From positions 62,001-126,000 of the forward strand of contig NZ_JAJGMW010000002.1 of the NCBI RefSeq assembly GCF_020782115.1: 64,000 nt of DNA. Direction: 5' to 3'. The notes beneath the pieces were generated by a model. It ran no database searches. It worked only from the letters and a program-made list of their open reading frames with translations, and was not told the origin of the DNA. Below, piece after piece: positions 35,778 to 44,058 of the stretch. The translations under genes and the position numbers were made by a program. Source of the stretch: Leeuwenhoekiella parthenopeia (GTDB lineage: Bacteria; Bacteroidota; Bacteroidia; Flavobacteriales; Flavobacteriaceae). The stretch's first letter is position 1. Every line of letters begins with the position of its first letter.

Positions 35778-36071
35778 TTAGCGTTTGCTAATTTTATTGT
35801 GCGTGATTTGTTTTTGTCGTGAACTCTTAAAGGTTCCTTTGTCAAAATTACGCAGAGCTGCATGTTTGGTAGCACGACCCTGTACACGTTCGCGCCACAT
35901 CCTAAAGCTTGAAGGCTTCATTTGCCTGCGCATTAATTCAATAACTTCCTGTTCTTTTAATCCAAACTGAAATTCTATCGCATCAAACGTAGTGCGGTCT
36001 TCCCACGCCATTTCAATAATACGATCTAATTCACGCTCGGTAAAACGTTCAGAATAGGGATTGGTACTCAT
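35778..36071 (-). CDS. TIGR03643/DUF2805 family protein
   Basis: The 97-residue basic protein matches the TIGR03643 pattern closely: ERELDRIIEMAWEDRTTFDA, then FGLKEQEVIELMRRQMKPSS and FRMWRERVQGR. The central part resembles a helix-turn-helix. Function unknown; widespread in marine Bacteroidota and other aquatic bacteria. Confidence 0.82.
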   Translation of the reverse strand: MSTNPYSERFTERELDRIIEMAWEDRTTFDAIEFQFGLKEQEVIELMRRQMKPSSFRMWRERVQGRATKHAALRNFDKGTFKSSRQKQITHNKISKR

Positions 36072-36322
36072 AACTTTATCTTTATTGCAAGTTTATAACC
36101 TTGTTTTGTAAAACAGAAATGTAACCCCCGCATTTGTAAAAACTTAACGTTTAAATCCCGGCTTTAACACAAGGGAGTAAATTCTTTGTAATCAGTCTTA
36201 AAGTTTATGATTTATTTATCGTCGGCGCTATACGTGATAATTTAAAAGACCGTTAATTTTGTCTACTTAAAGCACCGGTTTAGTTTTAAAAATCAGTGCT
36301 GTATTAAACTTAAAATCAAATT

Positions 36323-36925
36323 ATGAGAACGATAAAATTTGCTTTAGGAACGGTGTTGCTTGCCGGCGCATTGATTTCCTGTAAAAATGACCAAAAAGAA
36401 GCTCAGGTTGAAGAGCGTAACGAGACAGAACAACAGGTTGAAAAGGATTCTGCAGATTTAGAGAGACTGCGTTATGCCGAAAATACAGATACAGGACTCG
36501 AAAGACCCAGACTTCCTCAGAATTATGAAATAGATTGGGATGCTGTAGAATCAGATCCTAAAATGCGTGCCGATATCGAGGGTTGGAATGATTACAACAC
36601 CTTTTCAGCTTCGGTGAAATCTTTAGGCCTTAATGAAGTTCCTCAGGAAGAAATAACAGATTATATGACGCGTCTTGAGCAGGAAGCAAATAATCTTCAA
36701 AATACCATTCCTGCATCGGTGATGACCGAAGAAGTTCAGGAAGACATTAAAGACATTCGTGAAGAAGTCGCAGACTTAAGAATGGTCCTAAAAAAATACG
36801 GTACCGATGAGAAGAAAATTGGTAACCAGGTTGAGGAGTTGATCGAAGCTTACGATGATTTAAATGAAGAACTTCAGGAAACTGCTTCAAAAAAAGGCGT
36901 AAGTCTATTAGATGACAATCAATAA
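36323..36925 (+). CDS. Lipoprotein, first of three related genes
   Basis: A 200-residue lipoprotein (lipobox LISC, Cys at about 20) with a Glu/Gln-rich linker and then the motif EGWNDYNTFSASVKSLG at about 92-108 and a long helical tail (EVQEDIKDIREEVADLRMVL). The next two genes encode shorter proteins with the same order: lipobox, linker, W-x2-[FY] motif, helices. Function unknown; a cell-envelope role is likely. Confidence 0.65.
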   Translation: MRTIKFALGTVLLAGALISCKNDQKEAQVEERNETEQQVEKDSADLERLRYAENTDTGLERPRLPQNYEIDWDAVESDPKMRADIEGWNDYNTFSASVKSLGLNEVPQEEITDYMTRLEQEANNLQNTIPASVMTEEVQEDIKDIREEVADLRMVLKKYGTDEKKIGNQVEELIEAYDDLNEELQETASKKGVSLLDDNQ

Positions 36926-36944
36926 TTGAATCATTTGATTCTTA

Positions 36945-36975
36945 AAATCCTGTCCCTGTGACAGGATTTTTTTTT
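36945..36975 (+). terminator. Terminator after the first lipoprotein gene
   Basis: The stem AAATCCTGTC/GACAGGATTT with loop CCTGT is followed by nine or more T residues. Confidence 0.88.
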
Positions 36976-37099
36976 GACCAAAGCGAAATTTTATAGCTTT
37001 TTTTAGAGAATATGATATTTTTTAAGGAAAGCTTATCATACCTCTCGGGTTCAGAACTGCCTAATCTTCTTAATTTTACCCAATTAAAAACCCCAAAGA

Positions 37100-37543
37100 T
37101 TGAAACTTTATTTCACCTGCATACTGGCTTTTCTAATTGTCCTCACTTCGTGTAAAAACGAAGATGAGTCAGATGTGTCCAGTCTCGATTTAAAAGTTCC
37201 GGTGGTTTCTTTAGATCGGGGAGCCTCGAGGGCCGTAAAAAATTGGATAGGGTACAGAGAATTGGAGAAAGATTTGGCCTTAATTACAAATACCAATGCC
37301 CTCAATGCTATAGATATGCTTGATGATCTGGCTTTAAACAGCAATCAGATGGCTATAGGCATTCCCGAAACATTGGCTACTCCCTCAATTCTGAAAAAGG
37401 TAAAGCGTATTGACACCGAAATAAATGACTTTTACGCAAATGTCAACCGTAGCGAAACCCGCGAATGGGTTGTTGAGCAGCATATTGAGACGCTGGTCAA
37501 AGCTTTTGACACTTTAAACAAAGAGCTTAATCGCAGCTTTTAA
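37100..37543 (+). CDS. Lipoprotein, second of three related genes
   Basis: The start is a TTG at 37100. The 147-residue product has the lipobox LTSC and, after a short linker, RAVKNWIGYRELEKDLALI, equivalent to the GWNDYNTF motif of the gene upstream, then a helical region with a conserved-looking IPETLATPS. It probably arose by duplication. Function unknown. Confidence 0.6.
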   Translation: MKLYFTCILAFLIVLTSCKNEDESDVSSLDLKVPVVSLDRGASRAVKNWIGYRELEKDLALITNTNALNAIDMLDDLALNSNQMAIGIPETLATPSILKKVKRIDTEINDFYANVNRSETREWVVEQHIETLVKAFDTLNKELNRSF

Positions 37544-37621
37544 GAATACCGCGACCAACATTTAAGTTCAGCTTCCCAAAATCTTAAAACTTTAATCAAA
37601 AGCATTGCTTATTTTTACGGC

Positions 37622-38212
37622 ATGCGAATACTCCTTTTTTTGCTTACGAGCCTCCTGCTTTTTGCCTGTAAAGAAGAGCAAAAGCAACTTCAAGATCCCC
37701 GTGACCTGACAGACACGCTGCAGATTTCTTTTTTAGACTTTAAAAAACCCGAAATCATTCTTACTCCGCCCACTCAGGATGCGATCGCAGGCTGGGATGA
37801 GTTTTCCGATTTAACTGCCAACATACGAAGCCTCGATACCGTGAGGCTGCAATATCTAAGATTGAATTCTAAAAAGTACTTAGATAATGCTGCTGCTTTG
37901 GTAACCAAATCACCAGATTCGTTAATAAACAATGCGATTCGAGCGAGGCTTTTGGTAGTCTATTCTAAAATGAATACCACCATACAGGAAGCTTCAAAGA
38001 TTCAGGTTGATACCCTGGCCGTTTCTCAGGAGGGTACCGAATTGTACAATGCCTTTCAAAATCTTAAACTTCAGCTCAATCTCAAGTACCAGAAATCTAT
38101 TGAAGAAATTCTGGAAGAATATGATATTGAAGCCGATTCCCTATCTACTGCCCGTGACACGTTAATAAGCGGAAGGGCACAAAGAGGCACATTAAATCCT
38201 ATTGAAAATTAA
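37622..38212 (+). CDS. Lipoprotein, third of three related genes
   Basis: The 196-residue product has the lipobox LFAC, a linker rich in Asp/Thr, and IAGWDEFSDLTANIRSLD at about 56-73, again the shared W-x2-[FY] motif, followed by helices. A terminator separates the first gene from the other two, so the three may not be one operon. Function unknown. Confidence 0.62.
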   Translation: MRILLFLLTSLLLFACKEEQKQLQDPRDLTDTLQISFLDFKKPEIILTPPTQDAIAGWDEFSDLTANIRSLDTVRLQYLRLNSKKYLDNAAALVTKSPDSLINNAIRARLLVVYSKMNTTIQEASKIQVDTLAVSQEGTELYNAFQNLKLQLNLKYQKSIEEILEEYDIEADSLSTARDTLISGRAQRGTLNPIEN

Positions 38213-38222
38213 AATTACAGAT

Positions 38223-38723
38223 ATGAAATTTAAAATAAGCTTACTGCTGCTTCTCGTTGTTTTTGGATTACAGGCGCAGGATCGCGATGCAACAGAGATG
38301 GCGATTAACACCCAACTTGAAAATTGGCATAAAGCTGCCGCAGATGCAGATTTTGACGCGTATTTTGATTTGATGACTAAAGACGGCGTGTTTATAGGTA
38401 CCGATGCAGAAGAAAACTGGCAGCTGGATGATTTTAAGGCCTATTCAAAACCCTATTTTGATGCGGGCAAGGCCTGGACTTTTAAAACCCTGGAGCGCAC
38501 CATTTATCATCCGAAGAAATCAAAGATCGCATGGTTTGATGAGCTTTTAGAAACGCAGATGGGTATTTGCAGAGGCTCAGGCGTGATGCGTCTCGACGGT
38601 AAAGAATGGAAGGTGCAGCATTATGTACTTTCAATAGCTGTTCCTAATGAAAACGTGTCTGAATTAACGGAACTTAAAAACGAGCACGACAGCGCACTGA
38701 TTAAGCAGATGCGATCTAATTAA
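38223..38723 (+). CDS. Exported SnoaL/NTF2-like protein
   Basis: I start at the ATG at 38223, which begins the signal peptide MKFKISLLLLLVVFGLQAQ; the upstream start overlaps the previous gene. The mature 147 residues have an NTF2-like fold pattern: MAINTQLENWHKAAADADFD, FDLMTKDGVFIGTDAEENWQ, and late strands SKIAWFDELLETQMG and GSGVMRLDGKEWKVQHYVLS. Ligand or enzymatic role unknown. Confidence 0.75.
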   Translation: MKFKISLLLLLVVFGLQAQDRDATEMAINTQLENWHKAAADADFDAYFDLMTKDGVFIGTDAEENWQLDDFKAYSKPYFDAGKAWTFKTLERTIYHPKKSKIAWFDELLETQMGICRGSGVMRLDGKEWKVQHYVLSIAVPNENVSELTELKNEHDSALIKQMRSN

Positions 38724-38752
38724 GAAAATTTACAACCCCTTTATATTTATTT

Positions 38753-40819
38753 ATGAAATCACTTTTTAAAACAATGATTCCGGTTTCAATCGGGATTTTA
38801 AGCCTTACAGCTTGCAAAGACGAGCCAAAAAATGAAGAGGCTGTTGCCGAAATGAAAATTCCGGCTTTAGACCTTACCAATATGGATACGTTGGTGCGGC
38901 CTCAGGACGATTTTTACAATTACGTAAACGGAAACTGGATGAAAACCACCGAGATTCCTGAGGAAGAATCGGTTTGGGGTGGTTTTAGCGTGTTGCGTAA
39001 AAAAACGCGTGAAGATGTATTGACAATTATCGAGGAAGCCCGTAAGTCTAATAACTACGCTCCAGATTCTGATCAGGCCAAAGCTCTGGCGCTTTTTGAG
39101 AGCGAACTCGACACGCTTGCTCGTAACGAAGCCGGCCTTAAGCCCTTGCAACCTGCTTTAGACAGTATTGCAGCGATTAACAGCGTAAGCGATATTCAGC
39201 GGGTAGGGCAGTTGCATAATGGCACGGGAACTCCGTTTTTTAACTTCCGCGTGTTTTCAGATTTTTCAAACAGCAATATGAACGCCGGTTACATTACTAC
39301 GGGAAGATTAGGTTTGCCCGATCGGGATTATTATCTGGAGCAGGATGCAAAGTCTAAAGAGATTCGCGAGCAGTATAAAGATTACATCAGCTGGGTGCTT
39401 CAGTATGCCGGTGATGATGAAGCTACTGCCCGGGATGAAGCAGCTCGTATATTGGTTTTAGAGACCAGGTTGGCAGAACCTCAATTGGATAAAGTCGCCC
39501 GAAGAGATGCCCGTAATATGAACAATCCGCGTAGTGTAGCGCAGCTTCAAAAAATGACTCCGGCCGTTGATTGGAAAGCATTTTTTGACAATCAGGGGCT
39601 TACTAAAGAGGTAGATACGGTTATTGTACTTCAGCCAAAATACATGACAGCTTTACAAAAGGTGTTAGCTCAGACTCCGATTGACGATTTAAAACTTTTA
39701 ATGCGTTGGGCAACCTTAAACGGTTGGGCAGATGCGTTAACCACCGAAATGGAATATGCAAACTGGGAATTTTACAGCAAAACCCTGAACGGTACGCCAA
39801 AGCAAAAACCTGCCGATGAGCGCGCCCTTGCAACCGTTGATGGTGCTTTAGGTGAGGCTTTAGGTAAGCTGTATGTAGATAAAATGTTTCCGCCGGAGGC
39901 GAAAGAAAAAGCGGAAGCTATGATTGCCAATATTAAGGAAGCTTTCAGGGATCGTATTAACAACCTGGAATGGATGACCGATTCCACGAAAATGCGCGCA
40001 ATAGATAAACTGAATAAGTTTACCGTAAAGATTGGGTATCCTGATAAGTGGGAAGATTATTCGGAGCTTGAAATTTCAGCAGATAAAAACTTTTTTGAAA
40101 ACAAGTTAGCTGTCGGAGCCTGGGCAATTGAAGAAAACAATGCAGATTACAAGGAGCCGGTTGATAAAACCAAATGGGGGATGTCTCCACAGACTGTAAA
40201 TGCGTATTTCAATCCTTCATTTAACGAGATTGTATTCCCAGCTGCGATTTTACAGCCTCCGTTTTACAATTATCAGGCTGATGAAGCCGTAAATTATGGT
40301 GGAATAGGCGCAGTAATCGGGCACGAGATTTCTCACGCTTTTGATGACAGTGGTTCGCGTTACGACGGTGATGGTAACCTAAAGAACTGGTGGAGTGATG
40401 CCGACCTTGAAGCTTTTACCGCACGTAGTGGAGCACTGGCAGATCAATACAGCGCTATTGAAGTGGCAGACAGCCTGTATATTAACGGTAAATTCACTTT
40501 AGGTGAAAATATTGGTGACCTGGGTGGTTTACTTGCTGCTTACAGCGGTTTGCAGAAGTTTTATGAGAAAAACGGAAAGCCGGGCGAAATAGATGGTTTT
40601 ACCCCGGAGCAGCGTTTCTTTATCAGCTGGGCAACCATCTGGCGTACCAAAATGCGGGATGATGCCTTACGCACCCGTATCAAGACCGATCCGCATTCTC
40701 CGGGAATGTATCGTGCTTACGTACCGCTTCAAAATATTGATGCCTTTTACGAAGCTTTCAATATCAAAGAGGGTGACCCCATGTTTGTTCCAAAAGAAGA
40801 CCGGGTACGCATCTGGTAA
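38753..40819 (+). CDS. M13-family (neprilysin-like) zinc metallopeptidase lipoprotein
   Basis: A 688-residue lipoprotein (lipobox LTAC) with the M13 architecture. The zinc site is GHEISHAFDD (HExxH), the third ligand is in GENIGDLGGL (E-x3-D), and the N-A-Y/F motif appears as NAYFNPSFNEIVFPAAIL. The C-terminal RTDPHSPG-type segment (RIKTDPHSPGMYRAY) is intact. It cleaves small peptides at the outer surface or in the periplasm. Confidence 0.92.
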   Translation: MKSLFKTMIPVSIGILSLTACKDEPKNEEAVAEMKIPALDLTNMDTLVRPQDDFYNYVNGNWMKTTEIPEEESVWGGFSVLRKKTREDVLTIIEEARKSNNYAPDSDQAKALALFESELDTLARNEAGLKPLQPALDSIAAINSVSDIQRVGQLHNGTGTPFFNFRVFSDFSNSNMNAGYITTGRLGLPDRDYYLEQDAKSKEIREQYKDYISWVLQYAGDDEATARDEAARILVLETRLAEPQLDKVARRDARNMNNPRSVAQLQKMTPAVDWKAFFDNQGLTKEVDTVIVLQPKYMTALQKVLAQTPIDDLKLLMRWATLNGWADALTTEMEYANWEFYSKTLNGTPKQKPADERALATVDGALGEALGKLYVDKMFPPEAKEKAEAMIANIKEAFRDRINNLEWMTDSTKMRAIDKLNKFTVKIGYPDKWEDYSELEISADKNFFENKLAVGAWAIEENNADYKEPVDKTKWGMSPQTVNAYFNPSFNEIVFPAAILQPPFYNYQADEAVNYGGIGAVIGHEISHAFDDSGSRYDGDGNLKNWWSDADLEAFTARSGALADQYSAIEVADSLYINGKFTLGENIGDLGGLLAAYSGLQKFYEKNGKPGEIDGFTPEQRFFISWATIWRTKMRDDALRTRIKTDPHSPGMYRAYVPLQNIDAFYEAFNIKEGDPMFVPKEDRVRIW

Positions 40820-40840
40820 TTCGATATTTTTTTAAAATTG

Positions 40841-40872
40841 AAAACCCGAAAGCTTTTGCTCTCGGGTTTTTT
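40841..40872 (+). terminator. Terminator after the M13 peptidase gene
   Basis: The stem AAAACCCGA/TCGGGTTTT, extended by AGC/GCT, is followed by T residues. It lies before a convergent gene. Confidence 0.88.
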
Positions 40873-40967
40873 ATTGGCACTGCCTCCAGGTTTAATAGCT
40901 TGGAGGCCTGCGGAAAAGTCAAAATTTGCTTCTGAATACCTTCGTTCTCTTGCCGGAAAGCAGTTTA

Positions 40968-41609
40968 CTAGCCCTTTATCTCATTAACCAATGCGAAGGC
41001 CTGGTTTACATATTCTTTTTCTAAGAACAGCGTGAAATAGTTAGAGGTAGAAATCGCTTCAAAAATAGGAATGCCCTCATACGCTAACAGCTTAAAGATA
41101 TAAAAGTAAAGACCTACTGTTTTTGAGTTATTGACCGGAAGCGCAATGGAAAGCGAAGATAAATCGTGCTTGACCATCACGCAGGTTTCATTTTGAAAAC
41201 AGCGCTCTACAATATCGGTAAGATCATTGGAGACCAGAATATTACTCTCGTGAAAGGTGCTCGAGTAGGTCAAATAGGCTTTGGGAATACGCTTGGTTTC
41301 TTCCAGTAACCGCGACTGACTTTCTAAAATCGTATTGGAGTTGAGAAAGGTAAAATCGGTAATCCCGCTGCGCACCACAATATCACCCAGATCGCGCATC
41401 ATACGCTCATCAAGGCGTTTCTGGGGATAATACCGACGTAAGGCCATTACAATAGAACCCACGTTTACGGGCTTGCCCAGTTCTTTTTCAATACGGGGTT
41501 GAAAATCTTCGGCCAGGGCACTGTAATTAATGATTTTACGCATCAGAGCGTCTTCGGTATACGGCTGGTGCTTGATAAGCTGCTCAACCACAGAGGTTAT
41601 GGTTTTCAA
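40968..41609 (-). CDS. ACT-like protein divergent from aspartate kinase
   Basis: The 213-residue protein has an N-terminal helical part (KHQPYTEDALMRKIINYSAL, VNVGSIVMALRRYYP) and a C-terminal half with two ACT-like beta-alpha-beta repeats, ending in GIPIFEAISTSNYFTLFLE, which resembles the aspartate-kinase regulatory repeat. It is divergent from the aspartate kinase gene across a 91-base gap. A role in sensing amino acids for that enzyme or its transcription is inferred. Confidence 0.6.
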   Translation of the reverse strand: MKTITSVVEQLIKHQPYTEDALMRKIINYSALAEDFQPRIEKELGKPVNVGSIVMALRRYYPQKRLDERMMRDLGDIVVRSGITDFTFLNSNTILESQSRLLEETKRIPKAYLTYSSTFHESNILVSNDLTDIVERCFQNETCVMVKHDLSSLSIALPVNNSKTVGLYFYIFKLLAYEGIPIFEAISTSNYFTLFLEKEYVNQAFALVNEIKG

Positions 41610-41700
41610 TGTTATATATTTAACAATTTGTACAAATTTATATAAAATTGTTGAATTTTTTTAAGCTTCATTTTATTGGCTGTATCTATGCACCACTAAA

Positions 41701-43035
41701 ATGAAGATGATGAACGTTTTAAAATTTGGGGGCACCTCAGTAGGAAGTGCTCAAAATATTAGAAAAGTAGTAGAAATACTTGGAGTTACTGAAAACCCAA
41801 AAATCGTGGTACTTTCAGCAATGTCTGGCGTTACCAATATGTTAGTTAGCCTTAATCAGGCCAGTATCGATAAAAATACTACAGCGATACAGGAGGTTTT
41901 GGGGCAATTAAAAGCCAAACATTATGAAGCGATTGCAGATTTATTTTCGGCAGAAAATCAGCCTGAAGCACAGGCGCAAATAGATAGTTTTTTAGCCAAT
42001 ATTGAGCAAATTGCTACCTCGGGTCGCACGCTTACCACCTATGCAGAATTGGTTACTTACGGTGAGACCATACTTACCTGGATTTTTTCGCGCTATTTAA
42101 CTCAGGAAGGCGTTTCTAACGTATTGCTTGATGCAAGCAGCTTTATGAACGTAGGTACTGTTGAAAACCCGGATATTGAAGCAGTTTCTAAAGCTTTAGT
42201 CCCTCAACTGGAGCAAAACCCTTCACAGATTTATATTACTCAGGGCTTTGTTTGTCGTGATGACCGTGGGTCTCTGGCCACTTTAAAGCGTGGTGGAAGT
42301 GATTTTAGCGCGACGATCATCGCTGCTGCGGTTAATGCGGAAGGTGTACAAATCTGGACAGACATTGACGGATTGCACAATAACGATCCGCGTTATGTGG
42401 AAGAAACCAATCCTATTGAACATTTAACCTATAATGAGGCGGCTGAGCTGGCTTATTTTGGGGCCAAAATATTACACCCGCAAACCGTGGCTCCGGTTAT
42501 TGACCGTGACATCCCGGTGTGGTTGAAAAATACCTTTGAGCCTTCAGCAGCGGGGACTAAAATCTCCAATGAGTATCACAATCGTGGCCTCAAAGCTATT
42601 TCGGCTAAAGATGGTATTACCGCGATCAAAATCCGCTCTAACCGAATGCTGGGTGCACACGGTTTCCTGCGCACCATTTTTGAAGTCTTTGACCGTCACG
42701 AGACCTCCATTGATATGATTACCACTTCTGAGGTTGCGATCTCGCTTACCATCGACGATACCACAAACCTGCAGGCGATAAAAAATGAACTTTCGGTAAT
42801 TGCTGAAGTTACGGTTGAAGAAGATCACAGTATCATCTGTATCGTGGGTGAAAACCTGATTGCCGATCAGGAGTCGTATAAAGCTTTTGGAATACTGAAT
42901 TCAATCCCCGTGCGTATGATTGCGTATGGTGGTAGTAATAATAATATCTCGTTGTTAGTACCTACGCGGGAGAAAATTAATGCCTTGCGGTATTTAAATG
43001 CGCAATTGTTCCAGTTACAGGGAGCAATAGCTTAA
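41701..43035 (+). CDS. lysC: Aspartate kinase
   Basis: The 444-residue monofunctional enzyme starts with the kinase signature KFGGTSVGS (about 8-16), has RGGSDFSATIIAAA (substrate and ATP site) and EAAELAYFGAKILHPQT, and two C-terminal ACT domains (HETSIDMITTSEVAISLTID and IRMIAYGGSNNNISLLV-type). It phosphorylates aspartate, the first step to lysine, threonine and methionine; ACT domains give feedback control. The first codons contain two Met (MKMMNVLKF), so the exact start is uncertain by one to three residues. Confidence 0.92.
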   Translation: MKMMNVLKFGGTSVGSAQNIRKVVEILGVTENPKIVVLSAMSGVTNMLVSLNQASIDKNTTAIQEVLGQLKAKHYEAIADLFSAENQPEAQAQIDSFLANIEQIATSGRTLTTYAELVTYGETILTWIFSRYLTQEGVSNVLLDASSFMNVGTVENPDIEAVSKALVPQLEQNPSQIYITQGFVCRDDRGSLATLKRGGSDFSATIIAAAVNAEGVQIWTDIDGLHNNDPRYVEETNPIEHLTYNEAAELAYFGAKILHPQTVAPVIDRDIPVWLKNTFEPSAAGTKISNEYHNRGLKAISAKDGITAIKIRSNRMLGAHGFLRTIFEVFDRHETSIDMITTSEVAISLTIDDTTNLQAIKNELSVIAEVTVEEDHSIICIVGENLIADQESYKAFGILNSIPVRMIAYGGSNNNISLLVPTREKINALRYLNAQLFQLQGAIA

Positions 43036-43088
43036 ACTTTTGTTAGTTAGTGTTAGCCTTTCTTCTGACCAACCAGGAGATTAACATG

Positions 43089-43120
43089 AAAAACCCGGTG
43101 TGTGCTTGCCGGGTTTTTTT
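43089..43120 (+). terminator. Terminator after aspartate kinase
   Basis: The stem AAACCCGG/CCGGGTTT with a ten-base loop is followed by seven T residues. Confidence 0.88.
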
Positions 43121-43228
43121 ATTGGCTGCGCCAAAGGCGAAAATCCACACACAGCTATTTTTTATCAGTTAGCCTTAATACTGAAATATTACTTTTTCAC
43201 AGACGCTTCAGGCTTAAGCCAGGAAGAC

Positions 43229-44029
43229 TTAAGGCTGTACCTGAAAGCTATATCCCAATACCGACTTTAAATTAACCGAATCTACCTGCTTAAAGGTTTC
43301 TTCCTCTTCGCTGTCGTATTGCGGCGGCTCCAGATTGAGTGCTTTTGCCTGTTGTGTGTAATAGTCTTCTTTAGTGGGATGCTCTGGGTGAACGGCATTG
43401 ATGATGTGGCCAAAAGCGTTTTTGTAGATTACAGCCAGAATAATTCCGATACAGTCTTCGCGATGAATCAGGTTTACCGGCGCTGCGCCATTGCTGAGTC
43501 CGCTGCGGCCGGCCAGGTATTTCACCGGATTGCGCGTACCGCCTACGAGTCCGCCAAAACGAATGATACTGGTTTTAACTGCAGGCGAAGTAAAGAACAA
43601 CTGTTCGACTTCCACAAGCTGTTTGCCTTTATCATCCTGAGGTTTCGGAGCATCTGCTTCGGTGACTTTGCCCTGAGCATCATCATAAACCCCGGTGGTG
43701 CTGCTGAGAATTACTTTTTTAACGTCTGATTTTTCGACCGCATCAAGCAATTGAGCCATACGCAGGGCATGATTGTGACCGGTGTTGCGACGCAGACCGG
43801 GCGGAATGAGAATGATCAGGATTTCGCTTTGCGCTAAAAAACCCTGAATCTCTCCGCGGATTTCGTCTTCTGCGATCTCAACACGGTAAATGTCAAAACC
43901 GTAGCTTTTTAATTCCTCTTGTTTGGACTGCGAGGTAACCGATCCTTTTATCTGATGTCCCAGTTCCTGCAAGCGGGCGGCCAATGGCAAGCCCAGCCAG
44001 CCCATACCGGCGATGGCAATTGTGCTCAT
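43229..44029 (-). CDS. NAD(P)-dependent epimerase/YeeZ-like oxidoreductase
   Basis: The 266-residue protein has an N-terminal Rossmann motif (AIAGMGWLGLPLAARL, G-x-G-x2-G). It continues with SSTTGVYDDAQGKVTE, the typical SDR active-site stretch in which Ser and Tyr are spaced as in extended SDRs, and INAVHPEHPTKEDYYTQQA. It resembles YeeZ-type nucleoside-diphosphate-sugar epimerase-like proteins of unknown substrate. Confidence 0.75.
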   Translation of the reverse strand: MSTIAIAGMGWLGLPLAARLQELGHQIKGSVTSQSKQEELKSYGFDIYRVEIAEDEIRGEIQGFLAQSEILIILIPPGLRRNTGHNHALRMAQLLDAVEKSDVKKVILSSTTGVYDDAQGKVTEADAPKPQDDKGKQLVEVEQLFFTSPAVKTSIIRFGGLVGGTRNPVKYLAGRSGLSNGAAPVNLIHREDCIGIILAVIYKNAFGHIINAVHPEHPTKEDYYTQQAKALNLEPPQYDSEEEETFKQVDSVNLKSVLGYSFQVQP

Positions 44030-44058
44030 AATCTTTTCTTTTTACCGAAATAAAACTT

